In this document: in pieces, positions 1 to 8,824 of the stretch
How the letters are laid out: each line of letters opens with the position of its first letter
Position numbering within the stretch: the first letter of the stretch is position 1
DNA from: Seonamhaeicola aphaedonensis
GTDB lineage: Bacteria; Bacteroidota; Bacteroidia; Flavobacteriales; Flavobacteriaceae
Length of the DNA: 64,000 nt
Direction: 5' to 3'
NCBI RefSeq assembly: GCF_003386195.1
Contig: NZ_QRDX01000001.1
Coordinates: 434,001-498,000 of the forward strand
Notes under the pieces: generated by a model
The model's database searches: none
The model's input: only the letters and a program-made list of their open reading frames with translations
What the model was told of the DNA's origin: nothing
Position numbers and translations under genes: made by a program

Positions 1-41
1 TAAATCTGAAACAGGGGTAAGAAAATTGAAATTCATTTAGG

Positions 42-2531
42 CTACTTCTTTTTAGTGGTTGCTTTTTTTCTTGTTGTTTTCTTTGTTGGTGCATTGGCTT
101 CAATAAGGCCTTTGGCTTCTTCAAGAGTCATTTCTGAAACATCAACCGTTTTTGCCAATTCAACTTTCACCTTTCCTTTGATAACATGATGTCTTCCCCA
201 TCTTGCTTTCTCAACTCGTATACCTTGATCTTCCCAATTATGAACTACCTTTTCAATGTCTTTCTGAATTTTGGTTTCAATCAACTCAACAATATCTTCA
301 TCAGAAAGGTTATCCCAGTCATACTTTTTATTTACATTAATGAACATATTGTTCCATTTAATAAAGGGTCCAAAACGTCCTTTACCTTTTTGCACTGGTA
401 AATCTTTATATATATATATAGGAGCATCTGCCTTTATCTTTTCTTTAATTAAAACAATAGCATCATCAAGGTCAACACTCAATGGGTCAACACCTTTTGG
501 TAAGGATACAAAGCTATTTCCAAATTTCACATAAGGGCCAAATCTACCGTTATTTACCTGAACTTCTTCTCCTTTATACGTTCCTAGATCTTTTGGAAGT
601 TGAAACAAATCCATAGCTTCCTCATAGGTTATGTTACTTAATTGTTGATCTGGACTTAAACTAGCAAACAAAGGCTTTTCTTCATCCTCAAAAGTTCCTA
701 TTTGAACCATAGGCCCAAATCTTCCTAAGCGCACACTAACTTGTCTTCCCGTTTCAGGATCCTCACCTAAAATACGTTCTCCAGATTCTCGTTCTGCATT
801 TTCTTTGACGTCTTCTACTTTAGGGTGAAAATTTTTGTAAAACGATTTCATCATTTTAGTCCAATCCTCTTCTCCATCAGCTATACTATCAAAATCTTCT
901 TCAACCTTTGCTGTAAAATTATAATCTAGAATTTGATCGAAATGATTCACTAGAAAATCTGTAACAATCATTCCAATATCTGTAGGAACTAATTTGCCTT
1001 TATCAGATCCTACTTTTTCTGTGAGTAGTTTACTTGAAATACTCCCTTCTTTTAAAGTGAGTTGGGTATATTCTCTTTCTTCACCCTCTACCGAACCCTT
1101 TTCAACATAATTTCTATTTTGAATGGTAGAAATGGTTGGTGCATAGGTTGACGGACGCCCAATACCTAATTCCTCTAACTTCTTTACAAGAGATGCTTCT
1201 GTGAATCTTGCTGGTGGACGCGTATATCGTTCTGTTGCCGTGATATAGTTATTAAGAAGTATCTCTCCAGTTTTCATAGCAGGTAACATATCCTCTTGTT
1301 CAACATCTTCATCGTCTGTACCTTCTAAATATACCTTTAAAAAGCCATCAAAAGTAATCACTTCTCCGTTAGCTGTGAATAGTTCATTATGATTAGATGC
1401 ACTTATTTTTACATTGGTACGTTCTAATTGAGCTTCACTCATTTGTGATGCAATAGAACGCTTCCAAATTAACTCATATAAACGCGCTTGGTCTCTATCT
1501 ATATTTACAGAATGCCTTGAAAAATCAGTAGGTCGTATAGCCTCATGAGCTTCTTGAGCTCCTTTAGATTTTCCAGTATAATTTCTCGGATTACTATAAT
1601 TAGAACCAAATGCTTTTTCTATTTCAGCTTGAGCACCATGTCTGGCTTCATTTGATAAATTAGTACTATCGGTTCTCATATATGTAATTAAACCAGCTTC
1701 ATAAAGGCGTTGTGCCATAGTCATGGTTTTACTTACAGAAAAATATAGTTTACGGGATGCTTCTTGTTGTAAAGTTGACGTTGTAAATGGAGCTGCTGGT
1801 AATTTTTTTCCAGGTTTCTTTTCTAAACTCGCTACTTTAAAACTTGCCGAAACATTTTGCTCTAAAAATTTTTGAGCTTCTTCCTTGGCAGAAAAATTCT
1901 TGGGTAATTTCGCCTTAAAAGACTGTCCTTTTTGATTAGAAAACTCCGCATCAATTCTATATGATGCCACCGGTTTGAAATCTTGAATTTCTCTTTCTTT
2001 TTCAACAATTAACCGTACCGAAACAGATTGTACTCTTCCTGCAGACAAACCTCCTTTTACCTTGCGCCATAAAACTGGAGATAGTTCATACCCCACAATT
2101 CTATCTAACACGCGGCGTGCTTGTTGTGCATCAACTAAGTCATAGTCAATACCTCTTGGGTTTTCAATAGCCTTTTGAATGGCCGACTTTGTAATTTCAT
2201 GAAAAACAATGCGTTTGGTTTTCTCTTTGTCTAGTTTTAAAGCCTCGGCTAAATGCCATGCTATAGCCTCTCCTTCTCGGTCTTCATCACTTGCCAACCA
2301 AACAGTATCTGCTTTTTTAGCTAACTCTTTAAGTTTTTTAACAACCGCCTTTTTATCTTTAGAAACTTCGTATTTAGGTTTAAAATCACCATCTACATCT
2401 ACCCCTAACTCCTTAGAAGGAAGGTCTGATATATGCCCAAAGCTAGATTCTACTTTAAAATCTTTCCCTAAAAATTTCTCAATGGTTTTTGCTTTTGCAG
2501 GTGACTCAACTATCACTAAATTCTTCGCCAT
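42..2531 (-). CDS. topA: DNA topoisomerase I (type IA)
   Basis: Relaxes negative supercoils by transient single-strand cleavage. The N-terminal TOPRIM domain begins with VIVESPAKAKTIEKF at about residues 6-20 and has the acidic SDEDREGEAIAWH motif near 81-93. The catalytic tyrosine is Y284 in the ITYMRTDS motif. The C-terminal third carries repeats of the type LGRFGPMVQIG and GRFGPYVKFG instead of the Cys4 zinc fingers of E. coli TopA, and ends in a Lys/Thr-rich tail. At 829 residues it is full length for Bacteroidota. The ATG start at 2531 lies just downstream of a consensus -7 box. Confident from family motifs. Confidence 0.98.
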   Translation of the reverse strand: MAKNLVIVESPAKAKTIEKFLGKDFKVESSFGHISDLPSKELGVDVDGDFKPKYEVSKDKKAVVKKLKELAKKADTVWLASDEDREGEAIAWHLAEALKLDKEKTKRIVFHEITKSAIQKAIENPRGIDYDLVDAQQARRVLDRIVGYELSPVLWRKVKGGLSAGRVQSVSVRLIVEKEREIQDFKPVASYRIDAEFSNQKGQSFKAKLPKNFSAKEEAQKFLEQNVSASFKVASLEKKPGKKLPAAPFTTSTLQQEASRKLYFSVSKTMTMAQRLYEAGLITYMRTDSTNLSNEARHGAQAEIEKAFGSNYSNPRNYTGKSKGAQEAHEAIRPTDFSRHSVNIDRDQARLYELIWKRSIASQMSEAQLERTNVKISASNHNELFTANGEVITFDGFLKVYLEGTDDEDVEQEDMLPAMKTGEILLNNYITATERYTRPPARFTEASLVKKLEELGIGRPSTYAPTISTIQNRNYVEKGSVEGEEREYTQLTLKEGSISSKLLTEKVGSDKGKLVPTDIGMIVTDFLVNHFDQILDYNFTAKVEEDFDSIADGEEDWTKMMKSFYKNFHPKVEDVKENAERESGERILGEDPETGRQVSVRLGRFGPMVQIGTFEDEEKPLFASLSPDQQLSNITYEEAMDLFQLPKDLGTYKGEEVQVNNGRFGPYVKFGNSFVSLPKGVDPLSVDLDDAIVLIKEKIKADAPIYIYKDLPVQKGKGRFGPFIKWNNMFINVNKKYDWDNLSDEDIVELIETKIQKDIEKVVHNWEDQGIRVEKARWGRHHVIKGKVKVELAKTVDVSEMTLEEAKGLIEANAPTKKTTRKKATTKKK

Positions 2532-2550
2532 ACTTCAGTTTTTGAAGCTA

Positions 2551-2558
2551 CAAATGTA
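2551..2558 (-). promoter_or_regulatory. -7 promoter element of topA
   Basis: Read on the minus strand this is TACATTTG, an exact match to the Bacteroidota -7 consensus TAnnTTTG. It lies about 20 bases before the topA ATG. No good -33 TTTG is visible upstream, so the assignment rests on the -7 box and its position. Confidence 0.5.
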
Positions 2559-2615
2559 TATGAAAAAAAGTTTATCTGCTGCATTTTACAGATTAACCAC
2601 ATATTATTTTATTAA

Positions 2616-2650
2616 TAAAACCCGCATTTAACTGAATAAACACGGGCTTT
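2616..2650 (-). terminator. Rho-independent terminator after the membrane-protein pair
   Basis: On the minus strand a 10-bp stem (CCCGTGTTTA pairing with TAAATGCGGG, two G-U wobbles) closes a 6-base loop and is followed by TTTTATT. The wobble pairs work only in the minus-strand RNA, so it most likely ends the transcript of the gene at 2672-3451. Confidence 0.7.
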
Positions 2651-2671
2651 TTAAAATTATTTGTAAAAATT

Positions 2672-3451
2672 TTATTCGGTATGAGTTCCTATTTCTTCAA
2701 TAGATGCGACCTCATCAAAACCAATAACTTCTTTGTAAATTAAATAAATTGGATGATATGGAAATGCGGCCGTAAACAATAATCCAATACCGCATAACAT
2801 TAACCCAACAATTTCTGCTAACAAACCAGATAACAGTAGTAAACCAAAAATAAGTAACCATTTCTTGTTACCTAGCTTGAAACTTACTTTCACAATTTCA
2901 CCCACACTTAATTCTGGATTAAAAGCAAAAACTATAGCAAATAATGACAACGGTACCATTACATAGAATATAGGCAGATAACATAATAAAGCAGCCAAAA
3001 TTGCAACACCAAATGAAGCTAACATTAAAACAAATATTTTGCTTAAATATTTACCTTTAATAAAATAGAAAAAATCTGAAGCGGTAGTGACCTCATTATT
3101 ATCTAACTTTCGCATGATTCTGTAAAACCCAGCGTTTAACCCCACAGAAATAGCTCCTAACACTAATACACCTGCAAGAATGAAAACTATATATAATACT
3201 GATATACCAGCAATAAAACTCTCAAATGATTCATTCGCGTAGCCACTTTCTTGCTGAGCAATAACAGCCGCTATTAATGGAACATAAAGCACTATTATTA
3301 ATGGTAGCATTACTATAAGCGTGAATAATTGCAATAAAAAACCTTGTAGCCAAGTCTTCTTAAAAAGTTCAATAGAATCACTAAAAATATTACCAAAATC
3401 TAAAGATTTGGCACTATTTATTTTTTCAATTAATGTGTTTACAGTATTCAT
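2672..3451 (-). CDS. Multi-pass membrane protein of unknown function (paralog of the next gene upstream)
   Basis: 259 residues with several long hydrophobic segments, at roughly 35-65, 88-112, 135-180 and 195-235. The N-terminus is soluble and contains a SLDFGNIFSDSIELFKKTW stretch. The last cytosolic segment, YLIYKEVIGFDE, is nearly repeated in the neighbouring gene at 3504-4274, so the two are tandem paralogs. They are 52 bases apart and probably co-transcribed. There is no catalytic motif. Proteins like this are widespread in Flavobacteria and have sometimes carried a carotene monooxygenase label that nothing visible here supports. Function unknown. Confidence 0.85.
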   Translation of the reverse strand: MNTVNTLIEKINSAKSLDFGNIFSDSIELFKKTWLQGFLLQLFTLIVMLPLIIVLYVPLIAAVIAQQESGYANESFESFIAGISVLYIVFILAGVLVLGAISVGLNAGFYRIMRKLDNNEVTTASDFFYFIKGKYLSKIFVLMLASFGVAILAALLCYLPIFYVMVPLSLFAIVFAFNPELSVGEIVKVSFKLGNKKWLLIFGLLLLSGLLAEIVGLMLCGIGLLFTAAFPYHPIYLIYKEVIGFDEVASIEEIGTHTE

Positions 3452-3503
3452 ATAATTTGTTTTATGTCAGCAATTACTTATGTATCCAGATTATTTTCTA
3501 TAA

Positions 3504-4274
3504 TTAACTAAAATCATTTTCTTCTCCTATCAAATCAATTTCAGATTGTTCATTAAAACCAATAACCTCCTTATAAATTAAAAAGAATGGTAAATAGGCA
3601 ATACTTATAGTTAATAAAATACCTATACCACAAGCAATTATTCCTAACATTCCTAAAATTGAACAAACAAAGAGACTACCAAATGAAATAAGCCACTTTT
3701 TATTACCAATAGCAAAACTTATTTTCACAATTTCCATCTCTCTTAGATCTGGATTATTAGAAAACACTATGGAAAAATACGACAGTGGTACAATTGCATA
3801 AATATAAGGAATGAGCAATAAAAGTTGAGTAATGGTAGCTATAGCAGTATATATCATTCCTAGGAGTAATGCCTTGGTGAAATATTCTTTCTTAAAAAAA
3901 TAAAAATAATCATCATTTTCATTTTGTCCTAAACTCACTTGCTTGCAAATCCTGTAAAAAGCAGCCATTAAAGCTATAGTTACCGAACTTACAATAATGG
4001 TTTGTGGTATACTATTGATGGCATTCTGAGAGTAAAACCCAACAAAAGTCTCTAAATTAAAATCATTATTTACAAAAAACGAAGAGTCTGGAGCTAAACC
4101 AATTAATTGAAAAACAAAACTGACAGCAATGGCAGTAACAGCAATGATTAAAATAGTTAAGAAGCCTTTAATCCAAACCTTTTTAAATAGTTCTATGGCA
4201 TCATTGATGATATCCCCAAAATTCAAATCTGGGGCAGCATTTATCTTTTTAGTTATTGTATTGAAGGTCTGCAT
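3504..4274 (-). CDS. Multi-pass membrane protein of unknown function (paralog)
   Basis: 256 residues, with the same layout as its downstream neighbour: a short soluble N-terminus (LNFGDIINDAIELFKKVW), several transmembrane helices, and the ending FFLIYKEVIGFNE. Divergence over most of the length with conserved ends points to an old tandem duplication. It is first in a two-gene transcript, and the region before it holds weak -7-like sequences only. No enzyme motif is visible. The conserved soluble ends flanking the membrane part may be interaction surfaces, which is inference. Confidence 0.85.
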   Translation of the reverse strand: MQTFNTITKKINAAPDLNFGDIINDAIELFKKVWIKGFLTILIIAVTAIAVSFVFQLIGLAPDSSFFVNNDFNLETFVGFYSQNAINSIPQTIIVSSVTIALMAAFYRICKQVSLGQNENDDYFYFFKKEYFTKALLLGMIYTAIATITQLLLLIPYIYAIVPLSYFSIVFSNNPDLREMEIVKISFAIGNKKWLISFGSLFVCSILGMLGIIACGIGILLTISIAYLPFFLIYKEVIGFNEQSEIDLIGEENDFS

Positions 4275-4346
4275 TTTTTAATGATTAAAGTTATTTAGCA
4301 ATTATACACAATAAAAGTAACCGTTTTTTGTAATTCGTTACTGGTT

Positions 4347-4376
4347 TTAAAAAAAATCTGCTGGAAAGCAGATTTT
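4347..4376 (-). terminator. Rho-independent terminator
   Basis: The perfect stem AAAATCTGCT / AGCAGATTTT closes a 4-base loop. On the minus strand it runs into eight T. It lies downstream of the decayed fragment at 4417-4632 and of the lipoprotein gene, and presumably once ended that transcript. Confidence 0.75.
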
Positions 4377-4416
4377 CATTATTTAAGAAATAGTTTTTAG
4401 TAGATTGAAAATGAGC

Positions 4417-4632
4417 TTAAAAAAAATTAATATTATCCTCAAGGTATTCATATTGATAATGCCTATTATCTCCAACCGTCACTAAACTATTTATTAGCGG
4501 AATAACATCAGTGGCCTGAACATTACTATAGTTCTTATCAAATTAAAATCTACAGGCGTGTTTCTATTTAATAATTTTATCTCCAAAGTCCCATCCCAAA
4601 CAAAAAGCAAATCACCCTTTATTCCCATTCAT
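4417..4632 (-). pseudogene. C-terminal remnant of a decayed gene, possibly an S9-type peptidase
   Basis: On the minus strand a frame starting at 4632 reads MGIKGDLLFVWDGTLEIKLL and onward. It shifts frame near 4530 into YSNVQATDVIPLINSLV and an ending LEDNINFF followed by TAA at 4417-4419. A frameshift, loss of the upstream part and a good terminator just beyond the stop all fit a decaying gene end. The spacing of NV, the L..L helix and a short tail loosely resembles the C-terminal end of prolyl-oligopeptidase (S9) family hydrolases, but I cannot see a catalytic His. The family assignment is weak; the remnant status is better supported. Confidence 0.45.
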
Positions 4633-4695
4633 TAAGAAATGATCTAAAGCATAACGTTTTGCTAAAACAGGCTTTCATTATCTATTAAATTTCAA

Positions 4696-5154
4696 TTAAT
4701 ATGTGTATTCCAAAGTCTCATTGAGTCTTTCAATATGAAGTACAATTTTATTACTTCCCTCTACTTGAATTGGTGTTAGGTTAAACAAAACTTTCCTTTC
4801 AATATATGCAAGACAAAGTTCCTCATTACCAAAATCTAACTTCAAAAACCGCTGCTCAGGGAATGATTCTGCAATTGCTCCAGAACCAATCAAACCAAAT
4901 TCCCAAGAATTTCCATCACACCCAGAAGCTCCAATGGTTAGTTCTAAACAATCGCCATTTATTTCAGTATTAATAAAGGTAAAATCATCAGCATTCATAT
5001 TATTGTATTTAGAAGCATCAACGATAGTAGCGAAGTCACAATTAGCATCTCCTACTAAATCATCTTCCTCTTCGCATTGCGTGTTCAAAAACAAAAGCCC
5101 TAATGCAGTGCAAAAAAGCATTTGCTTGGTAGTCTTGAACATTAATCTTTGCAT
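4696..5154 (-). CDS. Small surface lipoprotein, unknown function
   Basis: 152 residues. A signal sequence ends at LFLNTQC, with the acylated cysteine at residue 27, directly followed by EEEDD. An acidic run right after the lipid cysteine is the kind of export signal that sends flavobacterial lipoproteins to the outer face of the outer membrane (inference). The mature part is about 125 residues, probably beta-rich, with two or three further cysteines (CDF, GDCLEL, ASGCDG). A start four codons later at MFKTTKQ is equally possible. No family recognised. The region downstream holds only a gene remnant. Confidence 0.8.
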   Translation of the reverse strand: MQRLMFKTTKQMLFCTALGLLFLNTQCEEEDDLVGDANCDFATIVDASKYNNMNADDFTFINTEINGDCLELTIGASGCDGNSWEFGLIGSGAIAESFPEQRFLKLDFGNEELCLAYIERKVLFNLTPIQVEGSNKIVLHIERLNETLEYTY

Positions 5155-5248
5155 AGTTGAGTTAAGTTTTATTTAAGAGATACCTCAACCCTAAATTGGT
5201 TGCTCGAAAATCCATCAAAAACTATAAAATTTAATAACAAAATAGAGT

Positions 5249-5288
5249 CTGACACTTTGTCACGAAAACTAAATTAATTGTATCTTTG
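5249..5288 (+). promoter_or_regulatory. miaB operon promoter with a CTGACA-n3-TGTCA dyad
   Basis: The -7 box TATCTTTG (5281-5288) matches TAnnTTTG. A TTTG at 5256-5259 can serve as the -33 element, 21 bases away. The TTTG lies inside an imperfect dyad, CTGACACTTTGTCAC (5249-5263), that recurs upstream of groES at 10203-10217. Transcription would start about 50 bases before the miaB ATG. Confidence 0.6.
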
Positions 5289-5345
5289 CACCTGCCTTCT
5301 TATTGGTAGGCATAAATATTGACCACAAACTGCTTCAAGCAAATT

Positions 5346-6794
5346 ATGGAAAAGATTATAGACGAAAATAAACAAGGTGAATCTCTCACTTTAGAGCATA
5401 AAGAAGGTAACCAACGTAAACTTTTTATTGAAAGCTATGGCTGTCAGATGAATTTTTCTGATAGCGAGATTGTTGCTTCTATTTTGAATGAACAAGGGTA
5501 CAATACTACTCAAAATTTGGAAGAAGCAGATTTGGTTTTAGTAAATACTTGTTCCATTAGAGATAAAGCTGAACAAACCGTTCGTAAACGTTTAGAGAAG
5601 TACAATGCCGTAAAACAGGAAAGCAATCCAAATATGAAAGTTGGAGTTTTAGGCTGTATGGCAGAACGGTTAAAAGCTAAATTCCTTGAAGAAGAAAAAA
5701 TTGTGGATTTGGTGGTTGGCCCTGATGCATACAAAGATTTACCAAACCTTTTAGCCGAAGTTGATGAAGGCAGAGACGCCATTAATGTGATTCTCTCTAA
5801 AGAAGAAACTTATGGTGATATATCTCCAGTTAGATTAAACAGTAATGGCGTGACCGCTTTTGTGTCTATTACTCGTGGTTGCGATAACATGTGTACCTTT
5901 TGTGTAGTACCATTTACACGTGGTAGAGAGCGCAGTAGAGACCCTCAAAGTATTATTGAAGAAATAAACGATTTATGGAATAGAGGCTATAAAGAAGTTA
6001 CGCTTCTTGGGCAAAATGTAGATAGTTTTTTATGGTATGGCGGCGGACTTAAAAAAGATTTTGATAAAGCCAGCGATATACAAAAAGTAACGGCCGTTAA
6101 CTTTGCTTTGCTTTTAGAGATGTGTGCCAAGGCTCAACCAAAAATGCGTTTTAGATTTTCTACATCTAACCCTCAAGATATGACCTTAGATGTAATTGAA
6201 ACCATGGCTAAATATGATAACATTTGTAAATACATTCATTTACCAGTACAGAGTGGTAGTAATCGTATTTTAAAAGAAATGAATCGTCAGCATACACGAG
6301 AGGAATATTTTGAACTCATTGACAACATTAAACGTATTATTCCTGATTGCGCTATCAGTCAGGATATGATTGCAGGATTTCCAACAGAAACCGAAGCAGA
6401 TCACCAAGATACATTAAGCCTTATGGAGTATGTTAAGTACGATTTCGGATTTATGTTTGCTTATTCTGAAAGACCTGGAACATTAGCAGAACGCAAACTG
6501 GAAGATGACATTCCACTGGACATTAAAAAACGTCGTTTAAACGAAATCATTGCTTTACAGCAAAAGCACGGATTAATACGTACACAAGAGCATGTTGGTA
6601 AAGTAGAGGAAGTGCTTATTGAAAAAGCCTCCAAACGTTCTAATGCTCATTGGGCAGGTAGAAACAGCCAAAATACTATGGTAGTTTTCCCAAAAGAAAA
6701 CTACAAGATAGGTGATTTTGTAAACGTAAAAATTACAGATTGCACCAGCGCCACACTCATTGGTGAGGCTTTAGGATATTCAGATAATAATTAA
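5346..6794 (+). CDS. miaB: tRNA-2-methylthio-N6-dimethylallyladenosine synthase MiaB
   Basis: Radical SAM enzyme that methylthiolates i6A37 in tRNAs reading UNN codons. The N-terminal MTTase domain has its three cluster cysteines in [15 protein letters not shown] and VLGCMAE. The radical SAM motif is [15 protein letters not shown]-type domain closes the protein ([15 protein letters not shown] onward). A TTG in frame at 5319 would add nine residues, but the ATG at 5346 (MEKIIDENK) is preferred, giving 482 residues. It heads a plus-strand run with the sigma-54 activator and lptE. Confidence 0.97.
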   Translation: MEKIIDENKQGESLTLEHKEGNQRKLFIESYGCQMNFSDSEIVASILNEQGYNTTQNLEEADLVLVNTCSIRDKAEQTVRKRLEKYNAVKQESNPNMKVGVLGCMAERLKAKFLEEEKIVDLVVGPDAYKDLPNLLAEVDEGRDAINVILSKEETYGDISPVRLNSNGVTAFVSITRGCDNMCTFCVVPFTRGRERSRDPQSIIEEINDLWNRGYKEVTLLGQNVDSFLWYGGGLKKDFDKASDIQKVTAVNFALLLEMCAKAQPKMRFRFSTSNPQDMTLDVIETMAKYDNICKYIHLPVQSGSNRILKEMNRQHTREEYFELIDNIKRIIPDCAISQDMIAGFPTETEADHQDTLSLMEYVKYDFGFMFAYSERPGTLAERKLEDDIPLDIKKRRLNEIIALQQKHGLIRTQEHVGKVEEVLIEKASKRSNAHWAGRNSQNTMVVFPKENYKIGDFVNVKITDCTSATLIGEALGYSDNN

Positions 6795-6806
6795 CTAATA
6801 ATTGTT

Positions 6807-6864
6807 ATTCCGCACTTAATGCGGAATCTATATTTTAACCCAAAAAGATGCCTGCCTTAGCAGG
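6807..6864. repeat. Pair of REP-like hairpins
   Basis: Two small hairpins stand in the miaB to activator gap. ATTCCGCA / TGCGGAAT (6807-6827) has a 5-base loop, and CCTGC / GCAGG (6851-6864) has a 4-base loop followed by ATTC. Neither is followed by a T-run, so they are not ordinary terminators. They resemble the hairpin pair at 16214-16282 and the single degenerate copy near 58973. Confidence 0.45.
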
Positions 6865-6879
6865 ATTCACATAAAATAA

Positions 6880-8151
6880 ATGGAATCAGTTCAAGCAATA
6901 AAACAACGTTTTGGTATTATTGGAAATACACCAGCTTTAAACCGTGCCATTGAAAAAGCCATTCAGGTGGCTCCAACCGATATTTCGGTATTGGTAACTG
7001 GAGAAAGTGGTGTTGGTAAAGAAAGTATTCCAAAAATCATACATCAATTATCTCATAGAAAGCATAACAAATATATTGCGGTTAACTGCGGTGCTATTCC
7101 AGAAGGAACCATTGACAGTGAATTGTTTGGGCATGAAAAAGGAGCCTTTACGGGCGCTACCCAAACCCGTAGTGGTTACTTTGAAGTTGCTGATGGGGGT
7201 ACTATTTTTCTTGATGAAGTTGGAGAGTTACCATTAACTACTCAGGTACGTTTGCTACGTGTTTTAGAAAATGGTGAGTTCATTAAAGTAGGTTCTAGTA
7301 AAGTTCAAAAAACCAATGTGCGCATTGTGGCAGCTACTAACGTAAACATGTTTGAGGCCATTGAAAAAGAAAAATTCAGAGAAGATTTGTACTATCGTCT
7401 AAGTACGGTTGAAATCCATTTACCGCCGCTACGTGAAAGACAAGATGATATTCATTTACTGTTTAGAAAATTTGCGAGCGATTTTGCCTTAAAGTACAAG
7501 ATGCCAACCATAAAACTTACAGACAATGCCATTCAACTACTTTTAAAGTACCGTTGGAGCGGTAATATTAGGCAGTTACGAAATATTGCAGAGCAACTCT
7601 CGGTACTAGAGCAAAACAGAACCATAACCGCCGATGTTTTAAGAAGTTATTTACCTACCACAGCATCAACAAACTTACCAGCAGTAATTAAAACCACTAA
7701 ATCTGAAAGTGATTTTAGTAGTGAACGTGAAATTCTTTATAAAGTTTTATTCGATATGAAAAGCGATTTAAACGATTTGAAGAAACTAACCATGGAACTC
7801 ATGAAAAGCGGTAACATTAAAGAAGTTGAAAAAGATCATGAGCATCTCATTCAAAAAATTTATGGTGAAGATGATAATGACGATACTGTTTATGAAGAAT
7901 CTCTAGAGGAAACAGAAGTACTATCAATCTCTGAACACGCTTCCAACCATGAAGTTCCTGAGAACGTTCAGGATAAGTATCATTTTGCAGAAGAAATTGA
8001 AGAGGAAGAAACACTTTCTTTACAAGACAAGGAATTAGAATTAATTAAAAAATCTCTTGAACGTCACAACGGAAAACGTAAATTAGCGGCTGCCGAACTG
8101 GGTATTAGTGAACGCACTTTATATAGAAAGATTAAGCAATATGATTTATAG
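6880..8151 (+). CDS. Sigma-54-dependent transcriptional activator (AAA+ and Fis HTH, no receiver)
   Basis: A 423-residue bacterial enhancer-binding protein. The AAA+ domain starts almost at the N-terminus, with Walker A GESGVGKE at 41-48. The sigma-54 contact loop GAFTGA is at 88-93 and Walker B TIFLDE ends at 113. The C-terminus has a Fis-type helix-turn-helix (GKRKLAAAELGISERTLYRK). An acidic linker of about 90 residues joins the two. There is no receiver, GAF or PAS domain before the ATPase, so activity must be controlled by level, by a partner or by the linker. It lies between miaB and lptE, an order I recall as common in Flavobacteria. Confidence 0.93.
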   Translation: MESVQAIKQRFGIIGNTPALNRAIEKAIQVAPTDISVLVTGESGVGKESIPKIIHQLSHRKHNKYIAVNCGAIPEGTIDSELFGHEKGAFTGATQTRSGYFEVADGGTIFLDEVGELPLTTQVRLLRVLENGEFIKVGSSKVQKTNVRIVAATNVNMFEAIEKEKFREDLYYRLSTVEIHLPPLRERQDDIHLLFRKFASDFALKYKMPTIKLTDNAIQLLLKYRWSGNIRQLRNIAEQLSVLEQNRTITADVLRSYLPTTASTNLPAVIKTTKSESDFSSEREILYKVLFDMKSDLNDLKKLTMELMKSGNIKEVEKDHEHLIQKIYGEDDNDDTVYEESLEETEVLSISEHASNHEVPENVQDKYHFAEEIEEEETLSLQDKELELIKKSLERHNGKRKLAAAELGISERTLYRKIKQYDL

Positions 8152-8226
8152 TTTATCATTAAACCCTAAACAACTGATACTTTTATAAATATTAATAGTT
8201 GTCTTTACGGAACCTCAACAAAATAA

Positions 8227-8733
8227 ATGAAATACATAAAATATCTTTTTTTAGTTTTAACCTTCTCTGTTTTTACAAATTGTAAAATACAATACAGCTT
8301 TTCACCACCTACATCAATAGTTGCTGAAACTTATCAAGTAAATCAATTTGAAAATACTTCATTGCTATTTGAACCAGGTTTAGATAGGGATTTTAAAATA
8401 GCTCTAGAAGATTTAATTCAAAACCAAACCAATTACAGGTTGGTTCCATCTGGTGGCGATTTAATTTATGAGGGGGAAATTACAGATTATCGTATTGCAC
8501 CAACCACCTCTACGGCACAAAATACAGCAGCGCAAAACAGGTTAACAATTTCGGTTAAAGTTCGATTTTATAATACTAACAATGAAGAGGATGATTTAGA
8601 GCAAACTTTTTCATTCTTCTATGATTTCCCTGGTAGTGCACAATTAACAGGAGCACAAAAGGCTACTGCCCATGAAGAAATTTTAGACCGCTTAACACAA
8701 GATATATTCAATGCTACTTTAGCAAGATGGTAG
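8227..8733 (+). CDS. lptE: LPS-assembly lipoprotein LptE family
   Basis: 168 residues. The lipoprotein signal ends with TNC, acylated cysteine C19. The mature domain has the LptE-like pattern: an N-terminal IQYSFSPPTSIVAETYQV segment, a central strand-rich region with GDLIYEGEITDYRI, and a C-terminal helix (DRLTQDIFNATLARW). LptE plugs the LptD barrel that inserts lipopolysaccharide into the outer membrane. It follows the sigma-54 activator after 75 bases, which makes envelope control by that activator plausible but unproven. Confidence 0.85.
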   Translation: MKYIKYLFLVLTFSVFTNCKIQYSFSPPTSIVAETYQVNQFENTSLLFEPGLDRDFKIALEDLIQNQTNYRLVPSGGDLIYEGEITDYRIAPTTSTAQNTAAQNRLTISVKVRFYNTNNEEDDLEQTFSFFYDFPGSAQLTGAQKATAHEEILDRLTQDIFNATLARW

Positions 8734-8824
8734 CTTCAGTTGGCAGTACTCAGTCTTCAGTAAAGACGTCTGAATATTTTGTATGGAATACTAAAATAAT
8801 TATAACTAAATTTGGCTTTAGTCA

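Noticed and set aside
8734-8824. CAGT-rich spacer (TTCAGTTGGCAGTACTCAGT)
   Set aside because: Four loose CAGT copies only; looks like a degenerate intergenic repeat but too short to call.
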